Positions 8,737-17,568 of a stretch of 64,000 bases of DNA are shown in pieces. Within the stretch, counting starts at the first letter, position 1. Every line of letters starts with the position of its first letter. The position numbers were made by a program, and so were the translations under genes. Source of the stretch: Butyrivibrio sp. (GTDB lineage: Bacteria > Bacillota > Clostridia > Lachnospirales > Lachnospiraceae); contig NZ_SVFW01000012.1 of the NCBI RefSeq assembly GCF_015056685.1, positions 1 to 64,000 of the forward strand, given 5' to 3'. The notes below the pieces were generated by a model, which was given only the letters and a program-made list of their open reading frames with translations, searched no databases and was not told where the DNA came from.

Positions 8737-10155
8737 TTAATTACCAGACGAAGCAGATGATTCAGCCTTAATTGTGATTGTCGACCCGTTATCTTCCACT
8801 TCTATTGAAATATTAGTATTCCCATTGTTCGCAGCGGAACTTGCTTCCGAACCAGCATCGATAGTTTCCTGCCCTGACGCAGGCTTGTAATCGGATGAAA
8901 CGCATGGAGGAAGATAAACCGAAAACTCCATTCTTCTATGGCACTTGTTTTCCGCATCGCTAAGATTGAAATAATCATAACCAGCCAGCGAATCATCCCA
9001 GGTGCAATCCACATTGTGGAAACCGTCATCAAGCTTAATTATGTTCCAGGCATGGCGCTCGCTCCCGCCCCAACCATGGCAATTGTAGGTTGGAACCTCA
9101 ACCAGCTGCATCAGATACTGGAAGCAACGGGCATAGCCCGCACATACAGTATTGTCCAATACCACCGAACTATAGGCACTCTGATCCAGAGAATTGTACT
9201 GATAATTGAGCTTATCCACTATCAGATCATGAATATACAGCTCTTTTTCATAAGGAGAACTTAAACTCCGAGCACCTGCTGCCAGGCTCTGGGCTGTAGC
9301 CTCAAATTTGTCCCTCGCTGAAGCAATATCATTGAAATTCTTATAAAAATCAAAGTCAAACTCTATAACATTTCCATTGTAGTCATACTGGAAATAATAG
9401 GATATATCCACCCAAAAGAGCTCCGGATGGTCATCCAAAAGACAGCAGAACGCGCTCTCCACCTCTTTATTGGTGGTTGCCTCATTTATGGGCGCAAACT
9501 TCGTGTTAAGCGCAACGGCATTGGCGTACATCTGCCTGTACAAAGCCTTGCATCTGTCATTCAGCATATGATAGTAAGGATAGTAAAGTTCGTCAAACTC
9601 CAGACCTACGCCGGTCTCACCCTGATCAATGCTGTCGATGATCTCCAGCGCCTCTTTTTCATCTTCAATATCAACAATCTCAGGTTGCGGCGAGAGCATA
9701 TGGGAACTGTCTTTGGGGTAATCCCCTTCATCCGCGTCTTCCGAAGGATTTATGAAAGCATCCACAAACTCCTTATAATCAGGATTGTCTTTGCGTTCTT
9801 CATCAACCACGCTGTCGTCCCACGCATCAACATAGTCCTTGTAAGTCAGATCAAAATTATAGGGATGCGCTGTCTCCGGCCCATCTGTGCTGACTTCTTC
9901 TGTTTCAGACTCTTTTTCTTTTTCCTCTTCCAAAGAAGTCTCTGTTGCTGCCGCTTCTGAACTTGCGGCAGCTGCGCTTGCTTCAGCAGCACTTTCTGCA
10001 CTGATTCTCTTTTTCTCCTCGATGTCAGCCACAACTTTTTTTAGAGGCTCCGACAAGGCAGGATTGACTGCGCACAGTCCAATATATACGCACATCAAAA
10101 TGATCAATGCCAGAATGAAATACAGTATCTTTGCAAGAAAATCTTTCATCGCCAC
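8737..10155 (-). CDS. membrane-anchored transglutaminase-like protein
   Basis: A 472-residue protein. Residues 5-30 form an N-terminal membrane anchor, then an Ala/Ser/Glu-rich low-complexity linker (about 35-90) spans the envelope. Residues 190-410 carry a transglutaminase-like (cysteine-protease fold) domain with the Cys of CAGYA (about 335), the His of HAWN (about 367) and the Asp of DCTWDD (about 382) as a likely catalytic triad. The C-terminal tail is rich in Ser and Asn. Such proteins act on peptides or cell-wall proteins outside the cell; the exact substrate is unknown. Transcription runs towards the DUF1284 gene. Confidence 0.85.
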   Translation of the reverse strand: MAMKDFLAKILYFILALIILMCVYIGLCAVNPALSEPLKKVVADIEEKKRISAESAAEASAAAASSEAAATETSLEEEKEKESETEEVSTDGPETAHPYNFDLTYKDYVDAWDDSVVDEERKDNPDYKEFVDAFINPSEDADEGDYPKDSSHMLSPQPEIVDIEDEKEALEIIDSIDQGETGVGLEFDELYYPYYHMLNDRCKALYRQMYANAVALNTKFAPINEATTNKEVESAFCCLLDDHPELFWVDISYYFQYDYNGNVIEFDFDFYKNFNDIASARDKFEATAQSLAAGARSLSSPYEKELYIHDLIVDKLNYQYNSLDQSAYSSVVLDNTVCAGYARCFQYLMQLVEVPTYNCHGWGGSERHAWNIIKLDDGFHNVDCTWDDSLAGYDYFNLSDAENKCHRRMEFSVYLPPCVSSDYKPASGQETIDAGSEASSAANNGNTNISIEVEDNGSTITIKAESSASSGN

Positions 10156-10205
10156 CTTCTCCTCTCATCCATGATCCTTAAGGTGTTCTTTTTTTAAAGC
10201 AAAAA

Positions 10206-10222
10206 GAGGCCTCTTCAGCCTC
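10206..10222 (-). terminator. intrinsic terminator after the SRAP gene
   Basis: GAGGC and GCCTC arms (10206-10210, 10218-10222) form a short GC-rich hairpin that on the minus strand runs into TTTTTGC. It sits 100 bp downstream of the SRAP stop at 10324 and closes that operon. Confidence 0.6.
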
Positions 10223-10323
10223 CCCAAGCGCATTATAACACTGACAAATTATTATTTTGGAATATTAGCATAAAATTTTTTTAAAAATTTTTGCCATTTC
10301 TTTTACAGGGTTCGGATAAAAGA

Positions 10324-10908
10324 TCAGAACAGGCTCAGCTGTTCGTAATCGCTGCTTCTATCAAGCTCTGGCATAGGCTCTTTTAACATCTCAAGGGCTG
10401 CGGCCGGGTCTTTTAAATAATCCCTGACATTTCCCGTATCAATCATTACCGGCATTCTGTCGTGAACAGGCTTCATTGACGCATTTGCCGAGGTCGTCAG
10501 AATTACAAAAGAGTCCTTGTTATCACTAAGGTCATAGAAACCTGCAAGGTAAATTGGCTTCTCATCAGCTCTTTTGAACCTGAACTTCGTCTTACTTGCG
10601 TCCCACTCGTAGAATCCAGCAGCAGGCAGAATGCATCTGCGATTCCGAATGCTATCGGCAAACATCGACTTTTTTGTCACCGACTCTGCCCTGGCATTGA
10701 TGATGAGCTTTCTGTCTTTGGAAGTTATTCCCCAAAACAAATCCTCCAGCGCGAAATCTTCATTAGTTGCCCTATTCCAGATGATTCCCGGAGTCGACAT
10801 CCCCGGAGTAATGTCTCCCGCGCGAGTAGCGAGCGCTCCTTTGGTTAGCTTTAAGTCGCTCTCAACCTTATATGCAGCTTTGTCACTAAAGTAATATCTA
10901 CAGCACAA
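10324..10908 (-). CDS. SRAP/HMCES-family abasic-site protein (YedK-like)
   Basis: A 194-residue SOS-response-associated peptidase-like protein. The family forms a thiazolidine crosslink from Cys2 to abasic sites in single-stranded DNA. The TTG start at 10906-10908 is fixed by AAGGAGGA seven bases upstream and by the requirement for Cys at position 2 (MCCRYYF). Other conserved parts are seen: WGITS, NARAES, RRCILPAAGFYEW (with catalytic Glu) and HDRMPVM. It follows an HNH gene by 17 bp, with its ribosome binding site overlapping the HNH stop region, so the two are translated from one message. A DNA repair role is inferred from the family. Confidence 0.93.
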   Translation of the reverse strand: MCCRYYFSDKAAYKVESDLKLTKGALATRAGDITPGMSTPGIIWNRATNEDFALEDLFWGITSKDRKLIINARAESVTKKSMFADSIRNRRCILPAAGFYEWDASKTKFRFKRADEKPIYLAGFYDLSDNKDSFVILTTSANASMKPVHDRMPVMIDTGNVRDYLKDPAAALEMLKEPMPELDRSSDYEQLSLF

Positions 10909-10925
10909 ATAACTGTCCTCCTTGC

Positions 10926-11225
10926 TTAAGACACAGGCCTTTCCAGTTCATCCCTATATTCACTGGCCATTTCGCAATATCTTTTTCCAAGAAATCGATA
11001 ATAGTCCTCAGCCACCACCATTCTGGATGATTTCTGCCTGTTGCAATTTCTGCACAAAGGCAAAAGATTTCTCTCATCATCCGTGCCGCCATGGTACTTG
11101 GGGACATAATGGTCTATCGTAACTTTCTGCCTCTCAAGTTGTTTCCCGCATGCTGCGCACACCCCGCCTGTCTTTGCCATAATCCGGTCTTTTAGCTGCA
11201 ACTTATGATTCTTGATTCCCCGCAT
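10926..11225 (-). CDS. HNH endonuclease
   Basis: A 99-residue HNH nuclease. Residues 23-70 carry CAACGK, then DHYVPKYHGGTDDERNLLPLC and RNCNRQKS, giving the two zinc-binding CxxC pairs and the D-H...N...H metal-dependent active site. The small size is typical of stand-alone HNH proteins. AGGGGG lies before the ATG. It is the middle gene of a three-gene set (54-residue ORF, HNH, SRAP), which suggests a role in DNA processing or repair rather than an intron-homing role; no intron is visible. Confidence 0.9.
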   Translation of the reverse strand: MRGIKNHKLQLKDRIMAKTGGVCAACGKQLERQKVTIDHYVPKYHGGTDDERNLLPLCRNCNRQKSSRMVVAEDYYRFLGKRYCEMASEYRDELERPVS

Positions 11226-11262
11226 AATTGCCCCCTGTGTCTTTTGACAATCTGTTTTTGGT

Positions 11263-11427
11263 TTATCTGCCCTCTTTATCTTTTATCAGGGCCTCTCTGA
11301 TGGCCATGGCAATGACTTCATCAGGCGCCTTTTTCATGGCATCTGCCTTTGGATTGCTTTTTAATTTTATCTCTGGACGAGCAGCTGTTTCCGACTGGTT
11401 TTTATCTGTATTCTTTTTGTTAGTCAT
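11263..11427 (-). CDS. small hypothetical protein upstream of the HNH gene
   Basis: A 54-residue ORF starting MTNKKNTDKNQSETAARPEI and ending MAIREALIKDKEGR. A strong ribosome binding site (GAGGAG, six-base spacing) precedes the ATG. The N-terminal half is charged and likely disordered; the second half (APDEVIAMAIREALIKDKE) is predicted helical. It lies 37 bp upstream of the HNH gene on the same strand and directly downstream of the palindromic site at 11452-11487. I do not recognise a family. Confidence 0.55.
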   Translation of the reverse strand: MTNKKNTDKNQSETAARPEIKLKSNPKADAMKKAPDEVIAMAIREALIKDKEGR

Positions 11428-11451
11428 TGTTTCTCCTCGCTCTTAGCCATG

Positions 11452-11487
11452 TGGGATAAAAGCATGGAAACTGTATTTTTTATCCCA
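11452..11487. promoter_or_regulatory. inverted repeat upstream of the small-ORF/HNH/SRAP operon
   Basis: TGGGATAAAA at 11452-11461 and TTTTATCCCA at 11478-11487 are perfect inverted arms 16 nt apart, just upstream of the first gene of the operon. A third TTATCCCA occurs at 11567-11574. The arrangement suggests an operator for a dimeric repressor. It does not match the known Gram-positive LexA box (GAAC-N4-GTTC). The rest of 11428-11637 holds no visible gene. Confidence 0.4.
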
Positions 11488-11637
11488 TTATGAGTGCTTG
11501 CAGGAATGATTATTTATCCTCGAGTAGGATAATTAATCGATTATTGCTCAACTTATTTCATCAATCTTATCCCACAAATCAATAAACCGCAATTATAAAC
11601 ACGTTTTTCAAAACACAAGTTCAAAAATTACAAGCCA

Positions 11638-12147
11638 TTATCCCAGCAATTTCCAAAAAAATCTGTTCATTGTGCTGTGCACTACCTCTTTGGGGCGCTC
11701 TATCTCCTTATAGCCCTTCTTTTTGTAGATATGAATGGCGGCCATAAGATTGTCATGGGTTTCCAGATACGAAGCCTTATACCCAGCCTCTCGCATCTTG
11801 CCTTCGATAAAGTCTATCATTTTATAGCCCAGGCCTGAGCCCTTTGCAGAATCCATCAGGTATAATTTCTGCAGCTCGGCTGTATCTTTCATGGGCTCAA
11901 ATCTATCATAACCGATTCCACCAATAACCTGGCCATCATCCCCTTCGATGACAAAGTATTTCCGCCCATCTCCATCGTAATAATCGCTCAGATGGTCCAG
12001 CGCATCATCAAAATACACTGTTCCCGGAATATTAAGTTTAAACTGTTCCAAGTTGTTTCTAACAAGCGCAGCTACTGCGGCATTGTCAGCTTCTGTAATT
12101 TCTCTGAATTTAATCATCCCCATATTTTCCATTCCCAAACCAGCCAC
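11638..12147 (-). CDS. GNAT family N-acetyltransferase
   Basis: A GNAT of up to 169 residues; the strongest start may be internal (MENMG or MIKFREITEAD), because the GTG at 12147 lacks a clear ribosome binding site. The acetyl-CoA loop is degenerate but recognisable (LYLMDSAKGSGLGYKMID), followed by ETHDNLMAAIHIYKKKGYKEIER, the typical strand-helix end of the fold. The substrate is unknown. It follows the YbaK-like gene by 85 bp on the same strand. Confidence 0.85.
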   Translation of the reverse strand: MAGLGMENMGMIKFREITEADNAAVAALVRNNLEQFKLNIPGTVYFDDALDHLSDYYDGDGRKYFVIEGDDGQVIGGIGYDRFEPMKDTAELQKLYLMDSAKGSGLGYKMIDFIEGKMREAGYKASYLETHDNLMAAIHIYKKKGYKEIERPKEVVHSTMNRFFWKLLG

Positions 12148-12232
12148 TTAAGTCAAAATCTCTGCAAACCTTTCGCTCTTCCCGACATTAGACTTCTCCA
12201 ACAAGATAGCCACCCTTCCACTCTCACCTTCA

Positions 12233-12790
12233 TCAATCTTCTCCAACAAGGTGGACAATCTCTGCCTCATGGCCGACTGCTGCCAAGAACTTCCCGAAGA
12301 TGTCCTCAGTCTTTATCTTCAAGCTTGATGTGTTAACGCAGGGGTGGCAGCCTATGTACTTCCCGGCCTTGACGTCTTCGTCCACAAGAAGCCTTACATC
12401 ATGCCCTTTGTCATTCATAAGGCCCATGACGCTTACTGCGCCGGGCTCGATATCAAGATACTTGAGCATGTCTTCAGCTTCCGCAAAAGAGAGCCTTGCT
12501 GAGTTTATCTGACTCGACAATTCCTTTGTTTTAAATTTCTTGTCTCCGGGCATTAAAAGCAGATAAAATGCCGTTTTCTGCCTGTTGCATAAAAAGAGAT
12601 TTTTACACATGGTCGTTCCAAGCGCCACATCTACTGCTTCACAGGCCTCCATAGTCATGGCCGGTTCATGATCTACTCTCTGATATTCTATTCCAAGTTC
12701 ATCCAAAAAATCATAGACTCTTACCTCTCTAGAGAGCCTGCCTTCAGTGTTTTCCGGTCTTCCGTTATGTATTTCCATTTCCACTCCCAT
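12233..12790 (-). CDS. YbaK/ProX-type prolyl-tRNA deacylase (PrdX-like)
   Basis: A 185-residue protein of the prolyl-tRNA synthetase-associated (YbaK) domain family, which hydrolyses alanine or another wrong amino acid from mischarged tRNA(Pro). Recognisable parts are RVDHEPAMTMEACE, CKNLFLCNRQKTAFYLLLMPGDKK, FAEAEDMLKYLDIEPGAVSVMGLMND and GCHPCVNTSSLKI, the conserved KNLFL and GxHPxxNT positions. The length is close to the usual 160-180. Translation quality control is the expected role. It is divergent from the GH3 gene. Confidence 0.88.
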   Translation of the reverse strand: MGVEMEIHNGRPENTEGRLSREVRVYDFLDELGIEYQRVDHEPAMTMEACEAVDVALGTTMCKNLFLCNRQKTAFYLLLMPGDKKFKTKELSSQINSARLSFAEAEDMLKYLDIEPGAVSVMGLMNDKGHDVRLLVDEDVKAGKYIGCHPCVNTSSLKIKTEDIFGKFLAAVGHEAEIVHLVGED

Positions 12791-12968
12791 TACCGATATA
12801 ATCCTTCCAAAACTTTTTTATTTCATTATAAGATTTTCCTACTACATACAACAATCTCTAAAATTAATCTAAAATATGCCCTCCCCATGATGAAACAAAA
12901 GTCATAAATGATAAAATGAACATTAACATACATTATAGCAATATTAATTCTTTTTGAGGGTTCTTGAA

Positions 12969-14969
12969 ATGATGTCAAAGTTTTCCAAATTTATCTCAAT
13001 TATTCTTACGATTACACTTTTAACGAGCACTTATTTGCTGAGCGGATGTGGCGCTGTGAAGGGCGACGCCAGGATATCCAAATTGGTAAAAAAGATGTCT
13101 CTGGATGAAAAGATTTCGCAAATGATAATCCCGGCTTTCAGAACCTGGAATGAAGAAAATGTAACGGATCTCAGTTCCTTTCCGGAGTTAAGCGAGGCTT
13201 TAAGGCGCCATCAGTATGGCGGCGTAATATTATATGGGTCCAATATTACCGGAAATGAACAGGTGACAAGGCTCCTCCGAGAGCTTCAGGATAATAACAT
13301 GCAGGCGGAAGGCGTTTCTACGCATATTCCTTATCTGACTCCTGTGGACGAAGAAGGCGGAATCGTGATCAGGCTGACCTCGGGAACACGTATGACCGGA
13401 AATATGGCCATCGGAGCCACGACAGATTCAGAAAAAAATGCAGAGAAAACCGGAAATATTCTTGGCGAAGAGCTTGCCGCTCTTGGCTTTAATGCTGACT
13501 TTGCGCCAGACATTGATGTGAACAATAATCCGTCAAACCCTGTTATTGGCACAAGGTCTTTTTCCGACGATCCAGCCCTGGTGGCTAAGCTCGGCAGCGC
13601 TTATGCGAAGGGCCTTGCCCAGAACAACATCATTGCAACTTATAAGCACTTCCCCGGCCACGGAGATACCAGTGTAGACAGCCACATCGGTACGCCTTCT
13701 GTTGAAAAGACCTATGACGAGATCAAGGAGACCGAGCTTGTGCCCTTTAAAGCGGCAATCGAAAACGGTGCAGAAATGATCATGACGGCCCACATAACTT
13801 TTCCTCTTATCGACGAGCAAAAGACATTTGGAGATGGTGTAACTAGCGGCTTTTTCCCAGCTACTATGTCAAAAAAGATCATAACTGACATCCTCAGAAC
13901 AGACATGGGCTACGATGGCGTTGTTGTAACCGATGCCCTTGAAATGGACGCAATTGCTGACGCGGGTCTTGTTCCGGGTGAAAAAGACTCCTCTGAATAC
14001 TTCGTAAACATCGCAAAAGAAGTAATTAACAGCGGCGTTGATATTCTGCTCCTTCCTATGGATCTGAAAAACGCAGAGGCTGCAACTTTCTATGATGAAT
14101 ACATCTCCGGGATTTCGTCTTTAGTTTCTTCCGGCGAGATAAGCCAGGCCAGGATTGACGAGAGCGTAACCCGTATCCTCTCTCTGAAAGCGAGACACGG
14201 ATTGCTGGATGAAACTGAAAACACAGATATAGAAAAAAATGTGTCTGACAGTACCGCGATTGTCGGTTCCAAGGAGCATCACGATGCTGAAATGGACATG
14301 GCCAGACAGGCCATCACAGTGGTAAAAAATGATGACAGCACTCTTCCTGTCGCAAAAGAAACAGCGAATATCTTCGTTCTTGGCAGACAGAATGCTGATG
14401 CCACAGCTTTGCAGTATGCTATTGATGAACTGAAAAAGGGGGATTACATAGATTCAAAGACAAACATAAATATTGATTATTATTACGATCCCTCCGCCGA
14501 TGTCAAACTCCACTACACAGACGAAATGAAGGAAAAGATATCCGGCTCAGATGTCGTGATTGGCTTTTCCTATGCATCCGGCAATGGCGCTCTAGATAAG
14601 AGCAGCCCTCAGTACATCGGAATTACCAGCGCTATCAATGACATTCACGCTGCAGGCGGAAAGTTCATTCTTGTAAGTGAAAACCTGCCATATGATGCCG
14701 CTATTTTCAGGGATGCAGATGCTATTGTCCTTGCCTACATGGGCTCAGCCCTTGGCACAGATCCCACAGATAAAACCGACAGCGGCTCCGGTCTAAAGGC
14801 CACAAACGCCAATATCGTAGCCGCCATCGAAACAGTATTTGGCTCAAACAAACCCCAGGGCCATCTTCCTGTAAACATCCCTGATGTTACAGAAAATGCC
14901 GATGGGTCCCTTAGCTACAGCAATACTTATCTTTATGAAAGAGGCTTTGGTGTCACTGACTTAGAGTGA
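12969..14969 (+). CDS. glycoside hydrolase family 3 lipoprotein (NagZ-like)
   Basis: A lipoprotein of about 666 residues. The chosen ATG has GAGGG eight bases upstream; an earlier TTG at 12954 lacks one. The signal peptide ends in the lipobox LLSGC, so the enzyme should sit on the outer face of the membrane. The GH3 N-terminal barrel shows DEEGG, KHFPGHGDTSVDSHIGTP (the NagZ-type His-Asp dyad, about 225) and VVTDALEMDAI (nucleophile Asp, about 325). A C-terminal GH3 alpha/beta domain follows (about 440-666). Activity on beta-linked N-acetylglucosamine, for example peptidoglycan fragments, is the likely reaction. It is monocistronic. Confidence 0.9.
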   Translation: MMSKFSKFISIILTITLLTSTYLLSGCGAVKGDARISKLVKKMSLDEKISQMIIPAFRTWNEENVTDLSSFPELSEALRRHQYGGVILYGSNITGNEQVTRLLRELQDNNMQAEGVSTHIPYLTPVDEEGGIVIRLTSGTRMTGNMAIGATTDSEKNAEKTGNILGEELAALGFNADFAPDIDVNNNPSNPVIGTRSFSDDPALVAKLGSAYAKGLAQNNIIATYKHFPGHGDTSVDSHIGTPSVEKTYDEIKETELVPFKAAIENGAEMIMTAHITFPLIDEQKTFGDGVTSGFFPATMSKKIITDILRTDMGYDGVVVTDALEMDAIADAGLVPGEKDSSEYFVNIAKEVINSGVDILLLPMDLKNAEAATFYDEYISGISSLVSSGEISQARIDESVTRILSLKARHGLLDETENTDIEKNVSDSTAIVGSKEHHDAEMDMARQAITVVKNDDSTLPVAKETANIFVLGRQNADATALQYAIDELKKGDYIDSKTNINIDYYYDPSADVKLHYTDEMKEKISGSDVVIGFSYASGNGALDKSSPQYIGITSAINDIHAAGGKFILVSENLPYDAAIFRDADAIVLAYMGSALGTDPTDKTDSGSGLKATNANIVAAIETVFGSNKPQGHLPVNIPDVTENADGSLSYSNTYLYERGFGVTDLE

Positions 14970-15011
14970 CACCTAAGCTGACATTTAAAGAGATTGAGTT
15001 GACAGCTTTTC

Positions 15012-15545
15012 TCAATAAAGCTCTTTTAACGTCTCAAATATAGTCCTGGCTGCAAGCATAGAACCCGCGGGTGAAGCGTGCCTTCTGTCCTCAAAATACA
15101 GATCTGTCTCGGGATGAGCATGAATCTGTTCCCACCATCTCTCGCCTACAGGCGCCACAAGGCATCCATATTTTTCAGCCAGCTTTCTGTATCTTGCTGA
15201 CATCTCCGACTGAAATTCCTCGTTTCCTTCCTCAGTCCATGTCATGTAAAAGCAGGCTTTTGCCTTGGTCTGCCTGATCCATTCCATTATCCTGTCCGCA
15301 GCGTCTTCCATCACGGAAAACTCGCCCATTGGGTGAGCTACATGCTGAAGAATTATGAAATCGTAGTCCCCAAAAAGAATATTAAACCTGGTCTGCTCAT
15401 TATCTGCATGATAATCTAGCCCCATGCCGCCTTTAGTGAGCATAGTCACCTGCATATCAATGCCATTTTCTTTGCAAATGTCTTTGAACATCTTGGGCAT
15501 ATCATTGAAATACGTGTGGCTGTTTCCGATAAAAAGTGTTCTCAT
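15012..15545 (-). CDS. SGNH/GDSL-type hydrolase
   Basis: A protein of about 177 residues starting MRTLFIGNSHTYFNDM, with GGAGG just upstream of the ATG at 15543-15545 (an earlier TTG reading is less likely). The nucleophile Ser lies in IGNSHT, and the C-terminal DRRHASPAGSMLAA supplies the Asp-x-x-His block of the SGNH fold. No signal peptide is present, so it is cytoplasmic. Family members are esterases or acylhydrolases; the substrate cannot be named. Confidence 0.85.
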   Translation of the reverse strand: MRTLFIGNSHTYFNDMPKMFKDICKENGIDMQVTMLTKGGMGLDYHADNEQTRFNILFGDYDFIILQHVAHPMGEFSVMEDAADRIMEWIRQTKAKACFYMTWTEEGNEEFQSEMSARYRKLAEKYGCLVAPVGERWWEQIHAHPETDLYFEDRRHASPAGSMLAARTIFETLKELY

Positions 15546-15619
15546 ATCTCCCTCCAATACTCTGCTTGCTTCGTCAGCTCTTTTGCATTATAAAAAGAAT
15601 ATTAGCAATTAAAGGGGCT

Positions 15620-15733
15620 CTATTCAAGAAACTCAGTCACATTTTTCTTCACACGCTCGATATTTAATGGGCAGCCATCCACTTCATAGGTTAAAAAAAG
15701 ATTTTTCGCCGTGTATATTCCGTATAATATTGA
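15620..15733 (-). pseudogene. C-terminal remnant of a PD-(D/E)XK-like gene
   Basis: On the minus strand this reads SILYGIYTAKNLFLTYE, continuing VDGCPLNIERVKKNVTEFLE and a stop. It matches the C-terminus of the protein at 270-1073 (SGIYPGKNLIFTYE, then NPLDIKGMRKMLIEMF). There is an in-frame stop just upstream and no start, so this is a decayed copy. The rest of the intergenic stretch 15560-15913 has no other gene I can support. Confidence 0.55.
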
Positions 15734-15913
15734 TTAAGACAGCTCTTTTACCGCAGAGTTCTCGAATATGGCCCTGACTGAGTGCGCCTGGAAAGCTCAT
15801 GACGGCCAGAAGCCGGACAATTGAGGTCTAAAAAAACGAAAACGTAGATAATTGCAGCTATTTATCTATCTTACCCCAGACGAAATAGCAATTCTAAAGA
15901 GATGAAATTTCCC

Positions 15914-16585
15914 TTATCCCACGCTATTTTTAAAATAATCTATGACATCCAGAAGGCTCTCGCAGACTGTGTCTGCGAGGTCTCTCATTTCTGCGTCTGC
16001 GGGGATCATGTCAGGAACCATGATTGGCTTCATGCCGGCGGCATGGGCTGACCTGATCCCGTTATATGAATCCTCGATGGCAAAAGAGTCTGCGGGGTTT
16101 ACTTTGAGTTTGTCGCAGGCAATGAGGTATATCTCAGGGTCAGGCTTTGATACCTTTACTGAGTCACCGCCAACTATTTCTTCGAAATAATCTATAAGTC
16201 CCGCGTCTCGAAGCTCCGCCTCCACGACCGCTTTCCTTGTGGATGACGCAACTGCGCATCTAACATTCTCTGCCTTTAAGTACTCCAGGATTTCTTTTAC
16301 GCCAGCCTTTATGGGGAGTCTGCCTCCATCGTATTTCTCATGGAAGAGTCTGCTGCTCTCCGAAAGAAGCTTATCTGCAATGCCTTCGCCGAATTCTTTT
16401 GAATAGGCATCCTCGACAATCTGTCTGGTCTGGTTCATATTCGTTCCGATGCATCTGTCGAACACTTCGCGCACATTAGTTATTCCATAGCCGGACGCCG
16501 CCTCCGTCCAGGTATAAAGACATGCTCTCTCCGAATCGAAGATGACGCCATCCATATCAAAAATCACACTATATCTTTTGTTCAT
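15914..16585 (-). CDS. HAD-superfamily phosphatase, beta-phosphoglucomutase-like
   Basis: A 223-residue cytoplasmic HAD hydrolase. Motif I is FDMDGVIFDSE (nucleophile Asp), motif II is AVASSTRK, and motifs III/IV are VSKPDPEIYL and AIEDSYNGIRSAHAAGM. The cap follows motif I, placing it in the beta-PGM/GPH-like subgroup of sugar phosphatases or mutases. The exact substrate is not determinable. It starts 40 bp from a region of little content and is probably monocistronic. Confidence 0.9.
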   Translation of the reverse strand: MNKRYSVIFDMDGVIFDSERACLYTWTEAASGYGITNVREVFDRCIGTNMNQTRQIVEDAYSKEFGEGIADKLLSESSRLFHEKYDGGRLPIKAGVKEILEYLKAENVRCAVASSTRKAVVEAELRDAGLIDYFEEIVGGDSVKVSKPDPEIYLIACDKLKVNPADSFAIEDSYNGIRSAHAAGMKPIMVPDMIPADAEMRDLADTVCESLLDVIDYFKNSVG

Positions 16586-16654
16586 TCCGCTCTACCAACT
16601 CTAATAAGACTTCTAAAAGTTCTCACATTTTTTAGTCAATTTCTATTTATTATA

Positions 16655-17374
16655 TCATGCAACATTTGTAAAAATCAGCACCACACCTGATAGGATCAAA
16701 AGAACTATCACTATCTTTTTCACTACGAGATTATTTATCTTACCGGCACTATACATTCCAAGGCCAAGGCCGATCAGCATAAATGGTGAGAGTAGCAGTG
16801 CTTTTTTTAACATATCTATAGTCAGGATTCCGTAAAAGAGATACAGTCCAAGCCTAAATGTGTTCTCAATAATGAATACTGTGCAAATGTTAGCTTTAAA
16901 AGATTTTGTATCCTCTGTTGTCCGCCCGATATAAGCCCCAAGAAGCGCTCCAACTCCATAAAGTCCGCACAAAAACCCTGACAAAATACCGATAATTATA
17001 AGCAGAACCTTCGAGTTCTTGGATTTCTTTTTGGTCAATTCCCTGAGCAGCATCTCTATACCAACAAAAATAACCAATATTCCGAAGATTATTTTAATTA
17101 CGGTAACATCTGTGTTCTTTAACAGAAAAGCTCCGACAGTGCTACCAATAATTACCATGATGGCCAAAGGCAGTACTACCTTTAGATCAATTGATCTTCG
17201 CTCCTTCCAGCTAATGATCAGGTTTGTCGGCAAGCCAAGAATCAGCTCCACTGGTGATATTTCTATGTTCGCAACAGCAAAACTCATTATTGAAGTAAAA
17301 ACAAGCGTGTTTGCAAAGCCGCACAGTCCCTTTACATAAAACGCTGTCAATGAAGCAAGTATCCAAAAAAACAT
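16655..17374 (-). CDS. TauE/SafE (TSUP) family membrane permease
   Basis: A protein of about 239 residues with seven to eight hydrophobic helices. The start is taken at MFFWILASLTAFYVKGLCGF because that matches where this family normally begins; an upstream frame to 17449 adds 25 basic residues without a signal. The duplicated TSUP motifs are seen (VKGLCGFANTLVFTSI and LCGLYGVGALLGAYIG). The family exports sulfite, sulfoacetate or related organosulfur anions. No sulfur genes lie next to it, so the substrate is open. Confidence 0.85.
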   Translation of the reverse strand: MFFWILASLTAFYVKGLCGFANTLVFTSIMSFAVANIEISPVELILGLPTNLIISWKERRSIDLKVVLPLAIMVIIGSTVGAFLLKNTDVTVIKIIFGILVIFVGIEMLLRELTKKKSKNSKVLLIIIGILSGFLCGLYGVGALLGAYIGRTTEDTKSFKANICTVFIIENTFRLGLYLFYGILTIDMLKKALLLSPFMLIGLGLGMYSAGKINNLVVKKIVIVLLILSGVVLIFTNVA

Positions 17375-17568
17375 TAATCTCTTCCATCCTCTATTCCGAA
17401 TTACTCTATTATACGCAAAAAGAACACTCCATGCTATTCTGAATAACAAAATGGTCCATCAACCCCGTCCCTGGGTATCATTCTGAATTTATACTTTTTT
17501 TATAATTCTTGTGCAAACTCAATCGTATCATTAAATAGTGTAAAAAAATCAGAATATGGGAGAGAATT

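Noticed and set aside
9427..9960. 177-residue plus-strand ORF in the transglutaminase-like gene
   Set aside because: It is antisense to a coding region with conserved catalytic residues; its composition is that of a reverse frame.
12500..12520. LexA-type SOS box near repair genes
   Set aside because: No GAAC-N4-GTTC-like site was found upstream of the SRAP operon; the palindrome there has a different sequence.
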